Source: Erythrobasidium yunnanense (Eukaryota; Basidiomycota; Cystobasidiomycetes; Erythrobasidiales; Erythrobasidiaceae). From it: a DNA stretch of 64,000 bases. Below, one piece after another: positions 21,458 through 33,137 of the stretch; within the stretch, counting starts at the first letter, position 1; the number at the start of each line of letters is the position of its first letter. A model generated the notes under the pieces. It saw only the letters and a list, made by a program, of their open reading frames with translations, was not told where the DNA came from and made no database searches. The stretch covers positions 1,878,065 to 1,942,064 of the forward strand of contig BCJC01000001.1 in the NCBI GenBank assembly GCA_001600175.1. Reading direction: 5' to 3'. A program made the position numbers and the translations under genes.

Positions 21458-22826
21458 ATGCCTTCGCGAACCTCTGAGTTCAAATCGAGCGTTGAATCAG
21501 CGCGACTTCGCCTTGCCAATGCTGCTGGCGGCGGAGGTGAGCACAAACAGCGGCTGCTGTCGTCTCGCAAAGGCCAGGATCACCAGAAGAGCGAGTTTGC
21601 GAGAAATGCGTCGAACATCGCCAAAGAGATCCAGAATACAATGGGCAAGCTCGAGAAGCTGGCACAGCGTGAGCTTGGCCGCTCGCTATAGCTCCTCGAC
21701 ATTCTGGATGGGCTGATGGACTTGGGACATTCGCAGTTGCAAAACGCAAGACGCTATTCGATGACAGGCCCGTAGAGATCAGCGAACTTACATACATCAT
21801 CAAGCGGGATATCGCATCGTTGAATCAGCAGATTGCGAAGCTCCAGTCCATCACGGCCAACAATGCTTCTGGTAGCCGAAGCAAGCAGGGGGATGAACAC
21901 AACAACAACGTCCTCGTTATGCTGCAAGGGAAGCTCGCAAGTACATCTATGGGCTTCAAAGACGTGCTCGAGGTCAGAACTCAGGTGAGGCCCATTCCAT
22001 ATTATTTGCTACATTCCGCAGGCTGAGGTGTAATGCGTCTAGAACATGAAAGCATCGAAAGCACGGACAGATCAATTTGGCTATACATCAAATGCACAAG
22101 CGTCCTCTGCGCCCTCTTCCGGTATGTAATCACTTGAGCTGCCAGAAGACACGGGATAAGGCTCATTAACGCCTTCAAGTGCTTCGTGCACGACATTCGT
22201 CTATTCCCGCAGACTCTGTCCTCTACCAAACATCTTCCGCGTCGTCTTCCTCCCTTCCCAACAAATACGAAGGCGGAAATGGACAGGCTGGACCAGGCGG
22301 TCGTCGAGGCTCTCCAGCATTGGCCAACGGAGGGCCGTACGACCCCAAAGGCAAAGGAAGGATGTCGTACGATCACGACGCCCAGCAACAGCAGCAGAAC
22401 GACTACTTGGCCTTGGATATGGGAGGCGGTAGTAACCCGTACGGCGGAGATGGCAGTATGCAGCAGATGCAGATGCAGCAGACGCAGCAGGTGTGTGACA
22501 CATTCCTATGCTTGTTTGAGCGTTTGCTGACAAACGTTTCGGTGCAGGACCAATATCTTGGGCAGCGTGCGACCGCGATAGAATCGATTGAAAGCACCAT
22601 CAGCGAGCTGGGGCAGATCTTCAGCCAGCTTGCGACGATGGTGGCCCAGCAGGGAGAGACGGTGCAGCGTATTGACGCTGATACTTCAGATATCGCCAAC
22701 AACGTATCTGGGGCGCAGCGGGAGCTACTCAAATACTACGCCAATATCTCTGGCAACCGGGCGTTGATGCTCAAGGTGTTTGGGATCCTGATTGTGTTCT
22801 TCTTGATCTTCACGCTTGTCACGTAG
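21458..22826 (+). CDS. SED5: Syntaxin-5-type Qa-SNARE, ER-Golgi fusion
   Basis: Target SNARE of ER-to-Golgi and intra-Golgi vesicle fusion, anchored in the cis-Golgi. The start MPSRTSEFKSSVESARL at 21458 fits the Sed5 N-terminus, whose D/SRTxEF motif binds the Sly1 SM protein. Exons 21458-21668, 21737-21984, 22043-22121, 22180-22490 and 22548-22826 join in frame. The N-terminal Habc-type helices include IAKEIQNTMGKLEKLAQLAK and LTYIIKRDIASLNQQIAKL. A Gln/Gly-rich linker (SYDHDAQQQQQNDYLALDM) follows. The SNARE motif contains QIFSQLATMVAQQGETVQRID with the central zero-layer Gln, and the tail anchor is ALMLKVFGILIVFFLIF with almost nothing after it. All as expected for the family. Confidence 0.93.
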
Positions 22827-23140
22827 AAGACAAACCGCAATCATATACACTTTCAGACGGCCGGCTGCAACCGTGGAGCACCGTGCGGCACGAAAGCTTG
22901 GCTGTAACTTATCGCTATGCGTGATAAGTAGGCAGAGTTGCTCATGATAGCCGGTATCGCTGTGCGTGACCGTGATACGTTACCACTGCACAGACCGGCC
23001 GCGTGCTGCCGCCGTCCGCTTGAGCTTCCGCCAGGTCCTCGAGCTTCTTGGCCATACAATAGGGATGATTGAATTGTTGCGGTCGGAGATTGTAGCTTGG
23101 TTTCCTTCGCACCTGCAACTTCCCTGATATTCCTACTATT
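22827..23140. promoter_or_regulatory. Promoter region of the MFS permease gene
   Basis: About 310 bp holding the SED5 3' end and the presumed promoter and 5' leader of the next plus-strand gene. No element stands out. Confidence 0.4.
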
Positions 23141-25207
23141 ATGTCCCATCCGGTGCTGCCCACAGCGTATGCCGCTGAGCAGAATGTCGAAGCGGCCAGC
23201 GACAAGGAGAAGAGCATTGCAGACGTCGAGATCCAGCGGAGTGTTACCGCAAACACAAGCAGTGTCGATCCAGATGAAGAGAAGAAGCTCGTCAGATTCA
23301 TCGACCTCAGAGTCCTCCCCTGCGTTAGCTGCCCTGCCCTGGTCCCTCATCCTGCCCGTGTCCACAGCTGACTCATTCATACTCTCTCTTCCTGCCTCTA
23401 AAGGTCGTCCTCGCATACTTCCTCACTTTCCTGGATCGTGCGAACAGTATATTTCGATATCCATGCTGATCGTAAGGCTTTGTGCTGACTTTGGGGTGCA
23501 GTCGGAAATGCCAACTCGGCTGGTCTGAGTCGCGATTTGGGACTTGGTGGATATGACTACAACATGTGAGAAAGGTGCACATCCTGTAATGCGTACCTTG
23601 CTGATGCCCGGCTCGCAGCGGAGGGTCCCTTTTCTACATCTTCTACTTCTTCGCCGAATTACCTGCAGGACTGCTCATCAAGCGATTCGGTACAATCATC
23701 ATCCCGATCAGCGTGGTGTCGTTCGGTATCGTAACCCTCGCTACCACATGGATCCACAATCGAGGCAGTTTCTTCGCCATCCGTGTTATTCTGGGCGCGG
23801 CGGAAGGCTTTGGTGCGTTCCGAACATCGTCTGGACTCAGCCAAAAGACTGTGCTGACTGACAGTATGGTCTTACAGCACAGCCAGGTATCGCCTACGTT
23901 CTCAGTCGTTACTACCGGCGATCCGAAATCACCGTTAGAATCGGAGTATTCATGCTGGGAGCAGCCGGTGTCTCACAGTCGTTCGGTTCTCTGCTTGCTG
24001 GCGGCCTCATCAACCTCGGCACAGTTGGCAGCGTGCGCGGCTGGAGAATCATCTTCCTGGTAGAAGGCATTATGACCATAGGCCTCGGTCTTATGTAAGT
24101 GTCTCTCATACACAAGAATTTCTGGAATATGTGCTGATCTTACACTTTCACAGCCTTCTCGTCGTCTGGCCCAAAGATCCAGAAAAGACTCGCATGTTCA
24201 GCGACCGCCAGCGCGAGGTTCAGTTGAAGCGCATGCTGGAAGACTCTCAAGGAGCAAAGGAAGTAACAGAAGCAACCACCCTGAAGCTCATCTTCCGTGC
24301 CCTTAAATCGCCAACCAGCATCGTCTGCTGCTGGATCTACATTTGCGATAACGTCGTTGTTCAAGGCTTGGCTCTCTTCACACCGACCATTCTTAGGTAA
24401 GTTGAGGCCTATGCGAGATCAATACCGCATCCTGATCAGCACGCTTTGCAGAACCAACTACCCTGGACGCTCGACAGTCGCTATCAATCTCCTGGCCGCT
24501 CCAATCCATATTGTCGGCTGTACCGTCGCTCTCATCGCGTCATATATCGCAACAAAGTACAAGAGGCACTTTGCCGTTCTGATCTTCGGTGCATGCTCCG
24601 GTGTCACAGGCTATGCCATGTGGTTGGGCACGACCAGTGCCGATGTCAACACCCGCTTTGGGGCACTGTACCTGATTGGAATTGGTGAGTGCCTGATGGG
24701 CAGATATGCTTGGACTTCGCTAAGGGTTTCCACCTTTTGCAGCTGGATATACTTGCGGTCCTGCGCCTTTCGGATGGGCAATGAGTAATGCATCGACAGC
24801 TACGATCCGAGCTGTAACTGCAGCCATGATTGTGAGTGTAGCTTCATGCGGACTTTCTGCAAAGGCTGACCGAGTTACCGGCCTCTTACAGCCTGGATTC
24901 GGAGCTCTCGGATCTATCATCTCGCCATGGGTAAGGCACAATTGCTGTTTAAGAGTCTGTATATACCTGACTGTTGATACTACGTTCTTCGCAGACATAT
25001 GTAGCATCCACCGCTCCTGCCTACCGCCCCGGAAACAGCGTCAACGTTGCGCTACAATCATCGATCATCTTGGCCGCAACAGGTCTTTTCTTCTATCAAT
25101 ACAGAGAAAACAAAAGAAGAGATGCTGGAAAGCGAGATCACAGACTGGACGAACCTGGCGCGGAGGATCTGGGTTACCTCCACCCGAAGTTCCGATTTAC
25201 CTACTAA
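23141..25207 (+). CDS. MFS permease of the allantoate/anion-cation symporter (Dal5) family
   Basis: Plasma-membrane proton symporter of the Dal5/Tna1 family, which takes up allantoate, nicotinate, dipeptides, pantothenate or related anions. The start MSHPVLPTAYAAEQ precedes a soluble head and RFIDLRVLPC. After splicing the first helix reads AYFLTFLDRANIGNANSAG, the family's signature, then LGLGGYDYNIGGSLFYIFYFFAE. Later parts include LLIKRFGTIIIPISVVSFG, a loop with RGWRIIFLVEGIMTIG, the central segment VWPKDPEKTRMFSDRQREV, and C-terminal helices ending FFYQYRENKRRD. About nine introns, for example 23567-23619 (GTGAGA...TCGCAG) and one ending at 24993 before TYVASTAPAYRPGN. The family has 12 helices. 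The exact substrate is unknown. Confidence 0.88.
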
Positions 25208-26335
25208 GTGCCGTAGGAGGGACTTCCAATAAGTTTCAATATGTATTCGAAGGAGTTAGCAGACCGCAGGACTATGGAGAGAAGGATGCGCAAACCGTAG
25301 TAGTGCTGTTTATTACCGTGAAGTTTTGCGTGGGGTGAAGTGTCGGTATGAGTTGCGGTGTAGTCCCGCTAGTACAAGCTTGCCGTTGTGCAATATGTGG
25401 CAGTGTGTGTGAAAATGATCATAGGTACCTACAATAAAAGCTAGCGCCTACGATCTGCACGCACATCGATCGCGACCGTTCAGCTTCGCGCTCTTGAATC
25501 GTGTTGTGTCCAAGGTATAGACTAGGACTGCTCAGAGCTGACTGTCATCACCTCGATGCAGTACAAGCTCGAGCGTAGAAGCTTGCACAAGCATCGCAAT
25601 TCTGCTGCACAAGCGAAAGCAGCAAGTTATTATGGAGCTACGCGCAGAGATTCGTTGGGATAATGTATCATATTGCGAACTTCTATGCGCACTTCTGAAG
25701 ATGCAGACACATATAGAAAAGGTAAGGTAAAGAGGGTACGAAAGGTTATGAAAGTGGAAGGACGATAGTCTACACACTGGTAGAAGGAATAAACGAAGCT
25801 CTTCCGGAGGGAGAAGCCGTGAATACAGAACAAAAATGCCCAGAAATTACGGAAGAAAGCGATAGGGAGTATAGAATAAAAGGGTAGGGACGGAGATGGA
25901 GGTGGGAAAATAGACGTCTAGAGGAGGCTATGAGAAGACTAACTATATGGCATGCCTCCTTGAAGCGGCTTGAGCGCATCGCTAATTGAATCGGATCGAA
26001 TCGCTAACGGCGATTCAGGCGGCTGAATGTCCATTTGCAGAAAACGAGTGTCGGAGGCACCGATGTTGAGGCGCAAGAAAGCAGGACGCCTTCGACATTA
26101 TTGGTTCGATACTAAGGAGGTTAAGTCGGGTAGATCTTGGTAGCGGTCGATGGTGGGAAGTGAAGAATGAGAGTGGGATAGGGTAGAGGGACAAATATAC
26201 ACAGATAGCGACAGTTTGTAGTTTTCGATGAGACCGATAAGTTTCCTGAGCTGAGCCAGCAGCCCTCACGGTTCTCCGGTCTCTTGCTGATCTAGCGATC
26301 ACTCGAGAAAGCAGCTAAATTGTAATCTGCGACCT
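25208..26335. other. 1.1-kb non-coding stretch with strand bias
   Basis: Between the stop of the permease gene and the stop of the minus-strand membrane protein gene. From about 25640 to 26230 the plus strand is rich in A and G, for example near 25860-25915, so the minus strand is rich in C and T. Short minus-strand frames are low-complexity Ser/Leu/Phe runs, as expected from such bias, and I do not call them genes. It may be a long 3' UTR or a non-coding transcript. Confidence 0.4.
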
Positions 26336-27766
26336 TTAATAGTTGGGTCGACGCATGCTTGCGGAATAGCCGACGCCTGCATTGTAGTAGTCGGAGGTAG
26401 GAGCAGCGCCGTAGCCATCCCGCGGTGCGCCATAGATGTTGTTGTGGTTGTGTGAGACGGGAGGAAGCGATGGGTAGAAGGAGTTGTATCCGCTGATAAC
26501 AGACCCCGATGAGATCAGCTAATGTTCTAAAATTCCAGAGTCGTGTAGCAGACTCACACTTCGCTCATAGTAGGATTGTGTCCAAGGTCACTCTTGCCTT
26601 CTGGCGAACCAGATCGACTGCCAAGCAATGCACCCGCGCCTGAACTAGGTTGTCGGCTCAAGCCACCGTTTGAATAGCCGTGACCTTCGTCGGACATCGA
26701 GGGAGAGCGATGAACAGGCCAGGCTTCTGCACCTGCGATGTTGTTGCTGGAATGGGCATGACCGAGACTGCTAGTGCTGCCAACAGTTGCGAAGTTGCCT
26801 TGGCCGACAGTCCCGTAGATGTCGCTGTCTCTTCGCCCTGCATTGAAGTCGATCGGCGCGAGCTTGCGGTTAAAGCGAGAAGATGGTGATAGCTTGATTT
26901 TGCGAATGATGCTGCGTTTTCGGAATATAGAACACGATCAGCATCCCAACCCTTAGAATTATCCAAGCAACTCACGTCCAGATCGCGATCGCACCACCTA
27001 TACACGAAGCGACTACCACGATGATAATGATGGTCGATTTGCCAAGCCCCGAACTCTCGTCCTCCTTCTTTTTGGCTGCCTCTGCAGCAGCGGCAGAAGC
27101 AGAAGCTGCAGCCTCATCCAGAGTGGCAGACGTTGTCGGAGCAGAGACTGTTGAGTATAGCGTGACGTTCTCTACGCTGTCGGTATCGGTTGCGTCGGTA
27201 GGCAGGGCGGCAGTATTCGAAGATGCACTGCTAGCAAGGGAAACAACCGTATTGACAGCGCTGCTTTGCGACAAGCTCGTAGACGCTGCTGTCGATTGCG
27301 AAAGCACATCGGAAGAGGTAGAAGGAATGTTGAGCGCGCTCGAGAGGCCGTTCCCGATGTTTGAGATGAGGTTGCCAGGTTGCGAGGTCTGTGAGGCGAT
27401 TTGAGTGTTTGAGTTTGCGGACGGAGGAGTCGAGGTGAGTAGGAAAGTACGAGATGATGATGCTGGGGAGGACGAAGAAGAAACCGATGAAGCTCCACCG
27501 CCATTTGGACGCTGCGCGCTCTGGTCACCATCGTTGCTGCCCCCATTTCCAGCGTTGCTATCGTCTCCAGCATCGCCGGCGCGAGTCTGTCTAGCTTTGA
27601 GTACAAATTTGTGGTGCTGGTGGATGTTCTGGTGCTGCTGGCGCGCGACGAGTGCGCCTGAGCTGTGGTCGTGAGCCATCGCGACTGACGCACATGCCAG
27701 CGCTGCGACGACCGCCAAAACGACCGAGCTGACCATTCTACTACTTGTACTATTCCCTCTCATCAT
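26336..27766 (-). CDS. Mucin-like single-pass membrane protein
   Basis: Predicted type I plasma-membrane protein with a Ser/Thr-rich outer part, of the kind that in fungi acts as a wall-stress sensor or adhesin. Exons 26976-27766, 26558-26911 and 26336-26492 join in frame. A signal peptide (VSSVVLAVVAALACASVAMA) is followed by a His-rich stretch, then about 150 residues dominated by Ser, Thr, Ala and Asn. An acidic/basic junction EAAKKKEDESSGLG leads to one helix (STIIIIVVVASCIGGAIAIW). The cytoplasmic tail reads RKIKLSPSSRFNRKLAPIDF, then many Ser, Gly and Tyr residues to SMRRPNY. The tail block just after the membrane looks conserved and may bind a partner. I do not recognise a named orthologue. 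Confidence 0.78.
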
Positions 27767-28333
27767 GTTATGCTGTTTTCTCGCTGCAAGTTGGCGGATT
27801 TGCTTCGTTCAAATGAGCGTGGTTGGGGCTGGCGGAACTGCGGTTTGTTGATGGCTGGGATTGCTGCAAACGGCCAGCGTCTGCAGTCAATATCTGTGTA
27901 CTGTCGTCTGACTTTTCTGTGGTGTTTTCGCTGCGCTTTCACTGTGATTTTTGAGAGTGGTTGGTGCAGACGAGCGGGTTGTTTGTTTGGGCTGAAAAGT
28001 ACGAAAGTGAGGTCAGTCTGGGCCTGAGTTGGGCAGAAAGCAAGGTAGCGTCAGCTCATAAGCAAGCTACGCTCGGTAACGTTCTGTTGCTACTGTATCG
28101 ACATGACACATTCCGGTCTGCTGTTCTGGCAGGACATATTCGTCAAAATCGCCTAGATTGTACATTCGAAATGCTACTGTACTAAGTTCGAATAAAGCCC
28201 TCCATACTCATTGTATCTGTGAGACTGCTGTATACATACGACCCTGAGGAAAATTAACATCGTCAAGAGACAAGAATCGTGACTAATTGGCGGAGGATAA
28301 AGGAAAACGACGAAGATGAAGGGCGCTGTCTGC
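27767..28333. other. Intergenic region upstream of the mucin-like protein gene
   Basis: Presumed promoter of the minus-strand gene starting at 27766, and at its right end the 3' flank of the glutamine-rich gene. No further gene or repeat seen. Confidence 0.4.
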
Positions 28334-28919
28334 TCAATTCATGTTGAGATACGCGTCAAAGTCGACGCTCGCAGCAGAGTTGGGAAGCCCGGCGGATCCA
28401 GGTGGTTGTGGTTGCTGCATTTGCTGCCCATGCTGCGGCGCTGGCATCATGGGAAATTGAGGTTGATGCATCTGTTGCATTTGACGCTGCTGCGGAAGCC
28501 CTTTCTGCGGTCCGCCTGGCTGGCCTAGATTAGGAATTTGCCCGCCGTACTGCTGGAACATCTGCCCATTGAACCCTTGCGGTGACATGCCGTTCGGAGC
28601 AAATTGCTGTACTCCAGGTCCCATATTCGGCGGAGATCCTTGCTGTCTAGCTTGTACGTGCGGCGGTTGTTGCTGCGGTGTACCTTGAGCTGGCGGCCCA
28701 AAGCCTGGATACCCAGTAGGCATTCGACCTGGGACAGCACCTGACATGCCTTGTTGGTTCATCATACCTCCTGCTTGTCCTGGACGCTGTTGCAACTGCA
28801 TATGGGATTCAACTTGGGCGCGTCGCACCGCAGCAATCTGGGCGGCATAGTCCATACCGCCTTGCGCGTTCTGCCCATCGTTCATACCTTGCTGCATTTG
28901 GGGCTGCATCTGCATCTGC

Positions 28920-28958
<39 letters not shown>

Positions 28959-31900
28959 CGGAAGAAGGCTAGCTGCTGAGCGTTGGGCTGCGACATCATA
29001 CCAGGCGGCAGCTGACCCATGGTCTGACTTTGATTTACGCTGGGACTCTGTTGTTGTTGCTGCTGCTGCTGCTGCTGCGCTGCCATTATAGCTTGCTGCC
29101 GCATCTGAGCTTGCTGGTACAGGGCAGCCTGTTGTGGGTTGAGACCAGGCGGGACTGGTGGTAGATTCTGAAGAGGAATTCCTCGGAAAGCCTGCATACT
29201 CTGCATATTCTGCATAGCGCCAGGCGGCAGCTGCCCAGGCATTATACCAGGGTACATAGCGGCCGTAGGACCTGGCACTTGAGATGCTGGCCCCTGTGGT
29301 TGCTGCTGCTGTGGAGGAGGGAAGTTCGGCATCTGATTTGGCATTTGAGGCTGCTGCTGCGGTTGTACAGCTGGTGTTTGCGATGCAGGCATATTCGGAT
29401 TGGAAGGTGCGCCTCCCAAGCTTGCCATCCGTAAACGTTGTGCTGCCTGTTGTTGTTGCTGCTGCTGTTGAAGATTTGGCTGCCCACCTTGCGGAGGCGG
29501 CATGCTAGGCATCCCAGCTGGCATACCATAAGTACCGTTAATGGACGCGGCTGGCGATGGTGCAGTGAAAGACTGAGGGGGGCTTCCTGCATTCATAGCC
29601 TGCTGTTGTTGCTGCTGTTGGTGGTATGCAGGATTTGCAGAAGCAGGGACAGACGGTGCACGGAAATGTCCCATTGCTTGCTGCGGTGTTCCTGGGCTTC
29701 CTGGCATCTGGCCAATCTGCTGGCTCTGTGCTACGCGCATGACTGAGGGCGGGCGAGGAGGCGGCATATTCTGCTGTTGCGCTTCGGGATGACCCTGCAT
29801 TGGAAGCCGTCCTCCACTATTCGGTGGTTGACCTCGTTGTCCTTGCGTCTGCATATGGCTTTGGCCGCCTTGTCCTGTTACGGAAGAAATTAGCTGGGTT
29901 ACTAATGAAGCCACAAACAAGCTTACCTCGCTGTTGCATTGGCCCGTTCACCCCTGGCGAATACGGGTGACCAGGTGCTGGCCCTCCAGGCTGAGTATGC
30001 TGCATGCCTTGCCTCACCTGCGGTCCTTGCAGATGTGCCGATTGCGGGGATTGGTGTATACTGCCAGCTGGACTGGCTGCATGCGAAGGCGCAGGCGACG
30101 ACATGGCCGGATGCTGCTGTTGCTGATCTTGAGGTGCCTGACTGGGTGCGCGCTGGTGATACGGAATTGGCTGAAGAGGTTGCTGCTGTTGCGGCGGGAA
30201 CTGTGGTTGAGATGCAGAGGGAGGCTGCATTGTCGGGGAGCCAGGTTGTGCATGATGACCTTGTTGGTTTTGCTGGAGTTGCTGAAACTGTTGTTGTTGC
30301 ATCGGAGACATAGGCGGACCCTGATTAGCCTGGAAGCTCTGGCCTCGCACTGCCTGATCATAGATTCTTCTGTACTGGTCCAGCTGAATCTCTAGGTCGT
30401 GTATCCTGTTGGCTAGTACAGCTTGCGAATCAGGCGGCAATTGCCCATACACACTCTTCTCGTCTTGCGCAGCCTTCGCAGACACTAGAGCTTGTTGTGT
30501 CCGGACAATATCCTGCGCCAGTGCCTCGAAGTTCACAGATGGTCGGTGGCCCTGCTGTGGTTGTGGCCCCTGATTGTTCTGATTCTGCATCTGAGGAGGC
30601 TGTCCTGCCGGCGATTGCATCATAGACGGGCCAGATGGTTGTCTGAAGTGTGCATTATTGGGGCCTGGAGATGACGGCGAGTTGAAGCCTGCAGCCGATG
30701 GTGTTCGGGGCTGCGAAGCTGTTGCAGATTGCTGGTACGGTGAGCTTGCATTCTGTTGTCCGGCTTGCGATTGTTGAATATGTTGTTGAATATGAGGAGG
30801 GATGGTAGAAGCATACACTCCGGGCTGCTGCGGTAGCCCGGCAGATGGTGGCCGCGTTTGCTGGTTTTCAGAAGTTCCACCCGAATTCGGATGCGGCTGC
30901 ATCGGGGAGCTGAGGTTACCTGGCGTCGAATATGCCTGCTGCTGCTGCTGAGCGTTCGGTAGACGAGGCGTCTGTGCCCTACTGTGATTGCTCTCTGCCG
31001 AAGGTTGCCGATTACGAGGTTGTACAGTATTCCCAGCAGTCGTTGCGTCTGTTCTCCTGGGCGAGGAGGATTCAGACTCTTTGCTAGGCGAAGGATTAGA
31101 GTCTGCTGAAGATGATTGTTGCCCATTGTCCAGCTTTTCCCGCTTTACCTGCGATGGCTGGTGCTCGTCCGCTGCAGGTACCGTAGACTCCCTCCTGTCT
31201 CTCTTCCCGGTGACTGGAGTCGCCTGCTCCGGCGGTGAAGGAAGGTTGTTCGGTTGATCAGCTTGCTGTTGTATTTGTCCCATAGCCGACTGGGAAGGCA
31301 TCCGAAGCTTGCGAGGCATATTGGGCTGTTGATTGGAGGGAAACAGCCCGCTCCGCTGACCCATCACAAAGGATCGGCCCAGTTGGACGTAGAGATTGCG
31401 AAGGTGCTCAATCGCGTTAGGCGGAGGTTCAAGAACAGGTAGAGGGGGCACACCCTGAAATGACAGAGGGTTTTATCAAGCGAAATGAAGGAAAATTTCA
31501 GCATCTGACAAGCTCGAATGACAGTCAAGGCGCTGCTCAAGCCTTACATTGCTAGTATTTGTACCATTGAGGTGAGCGAGATAACCAAGATTGCTAGACA
31601 TCCGCTTGACGAGCCTGTTGTATATGGCTTAGCATCCTTAAATATGCAGATAGGAGCCTTTGCGCACCCTAGGTAAGGGTCATCCATCGCAAAATCGGGC
31701 TGTTCGCCGGGACTAGCAGCTTTTCTAGCATTCTCCTGATAGACCATACACATCTTGACGAGCTCTACATTGATATGCAGCAATGTCGTTATCTGAAGCT
31801 GGTAGATGTGCTTCCGCAACTCTGCAGCGTGAAGTTGGGCAGATGTTGGAGGAACCGTAGTATTCGTGGCAGTCTGAGATGCATTGAAGGCGTTCTTGAT

Positions 31901-32717
31901 GGCAAGCATATTGAAGCCCGGCGAAGAAGCCTGTTCAGGTGTTATTCCATCACCTTTCGACTCTGGCTTTGAAGCCTCAAGACCGTCTTCTTCGGGGATA
32001 TTGGCGAGCCCATTCGTGGCTTTCCGCGTAGGTGAGGTACGCTTGGGATTGAAGAGAGGTGTTCCGCTGCTGCTTGGCGTTTGCGGCCGCTCGGATTGAG
32101 TTGTTGCTGTTGCTAATGCATAGCCTAACTGATCAGTCTGCAGCACTTCAATCGATAAGCAACCCAGACGCACACTGATTGTTTGCGGATGGTATTTGCT
32201 CTTCTGCATCTGTAGGGATCGCCTTCTGCTTTCCCTTGACATCTATCGAAGGCGATTTCGCGACTTCTTGGGCATGATTGCTGGGCTTTTCTGACTTTGA
32301 TGGGCGAGCCTGACTTTCTTGCGGTTGTTGAGTCTGCTTTTTAGCTGTAATGTCTGGATTACTGCCTCTTCTTGAGCTGCTTGACCGTGTCGAAGCCCGT
32401 AAATCAGGCCGCTTCGCGGACGAAGTCGATGCTGCAGGCTGATAGTCGTCGTCGGCGCTTCCTCCATCGTCTTCCTCGTCATCATCAGAGTCGTCGTGAC
32501 CTCCAAACAGTCCATCTTCGTCTTCATCGCTGTCGCTGTCGTTATCCTCGCCGTCGTTTGGACCTTTCCTGGCGTCTGTTTCTGCATGATCTGAGCCATC
32601 TTGATCCTTCACGCCATTCGTATCGCTACTATCTGACTTTCTTCTGCTCCCAGCGTCGTTCCTGCTTGACCTTCTTCTGGCCGTGCTCGAGCTCTGGCTT
32701 TCGTCGCCATTTGGCAT
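28334..32717 (-). CDS. Glutamine-rich SS18/SSXT-like transcription coactivator
   Basis: Predicted nuclear coactivator of about 1374 residues. Exons 32174-32717, 31668-32112, 31548-31614, 29927-31454 and 28334-29874 join in frame (GTGCGT...CATTAG, GTGCGC...AACAG, GTAAGG...TTTCAG, GTAAGC...AACAG). The N-terminus (from MPNGDESQSSS; a longer start is possible) is Ser/Asp/Glu-rich with an acidic run DNDSDSDEDEDGLFGG. A helical domain follows: LRKHIYQLQITTLLHINVEL, VKMCMVYQEN and KRMSSNLGYLAHLNG, which has the spacing of the SSXT domain that binds SWI/SNF (the NL-x-YLA core). The last 1000 residues are mostly Gln, Pro, Met and Gly, with runs of 14 and 10 Gln. The family call rests on the short helical block only; the Q-rich part resembles many coactivators. 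Confidence 0.6.
28916..28957 (-). repeat. CAG/CAA tract coding 14 glutamines
   Basis: Fourteen codons of CAG and CAA in the minus-strand frame of the glutamine-rich gene. The mixing of CAG with CAA makes it less prone to slippage than a pure tract. Confidence 0.9.
29048..29077 (-). repeat. CAG/CAA tract coding 10 glutamines
   Basis: Ten Gln codons in the same gene, six pure CAG followed by three CAA and one CAG on the coding strand. Confidence 0.88.
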
Positions 32718-33137
32718 AGCCGTTTCCCTTCCTTTCAAGCAGACACGACGACAGCGTAGCTTGTTGTATCTTGATTCTTCTGCCTTCAGAACGCCCTCGT
32801 GGCGCTTCAAGCGCTTCAGCCTGTTTGTATTGTTTCTGCACAAAGGGCCATCGAGCGTCTGACATCTTGTCTGAGTACTCTACAAGATCCTGACAGGTTG
32901 GATGTTATACAAAGCAAAAGCAGGCAGATCTAACAATTCCTAAAGAGGACTCTGGGAACGCGACAGTTACAGCAGATCATGCGGGCCTCCCTCGGCGTTT
33001 CACGGTGTCAAAAGACGTATTAGGGTTTTCAGGCACTTGTCAGGGTCAGTCAGATCATATCGTAGGCGCAAAGCAAGATTGCAGCACGTTGCGCTCCCCA
33101 GTATGCTACATCCAAGACCACTCCGGGCGCTACAAGA
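32718..33137. other. Region upstream of the glutamine-rich gene
   Basis: Presumed promoter and 5' leader of the minus-strand gene. Two frames stay open above the chosen start (one with an ATG at 32865 reading MSDARWPFVQKQ), so the coding region could begin further upstream through another exon. The right end is the 3' flank of PSO2. Confidence 0.4.

Noticed and set aside
25532-26302. Ser/Leu/Phe-rich minus-strand frames
   Set aside because: They arise from purine/pyrimidine strand bias; no conserved-looking segment or splice structure.
27021-27404. Ala/Val-rich plus-strand frame opposite the mucin-like gene
   Set aside because: Antisense of a Ser/Ala-rich coding region, without start context or splice signals.
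29934-30395. Leu/Arg-rich plus-strand frames across the glutamine-rich gene
   Set aside because: Antisense of CAG/CAA-rich coding sequence always gives Leu/Cys/Ala-rich open frames; not separate genes.
33010-33030. TTAGGGTTTT near 33024 as a telomere-like repeat
   Set aside because: A single unit only, inside a gene-dense region; no array.
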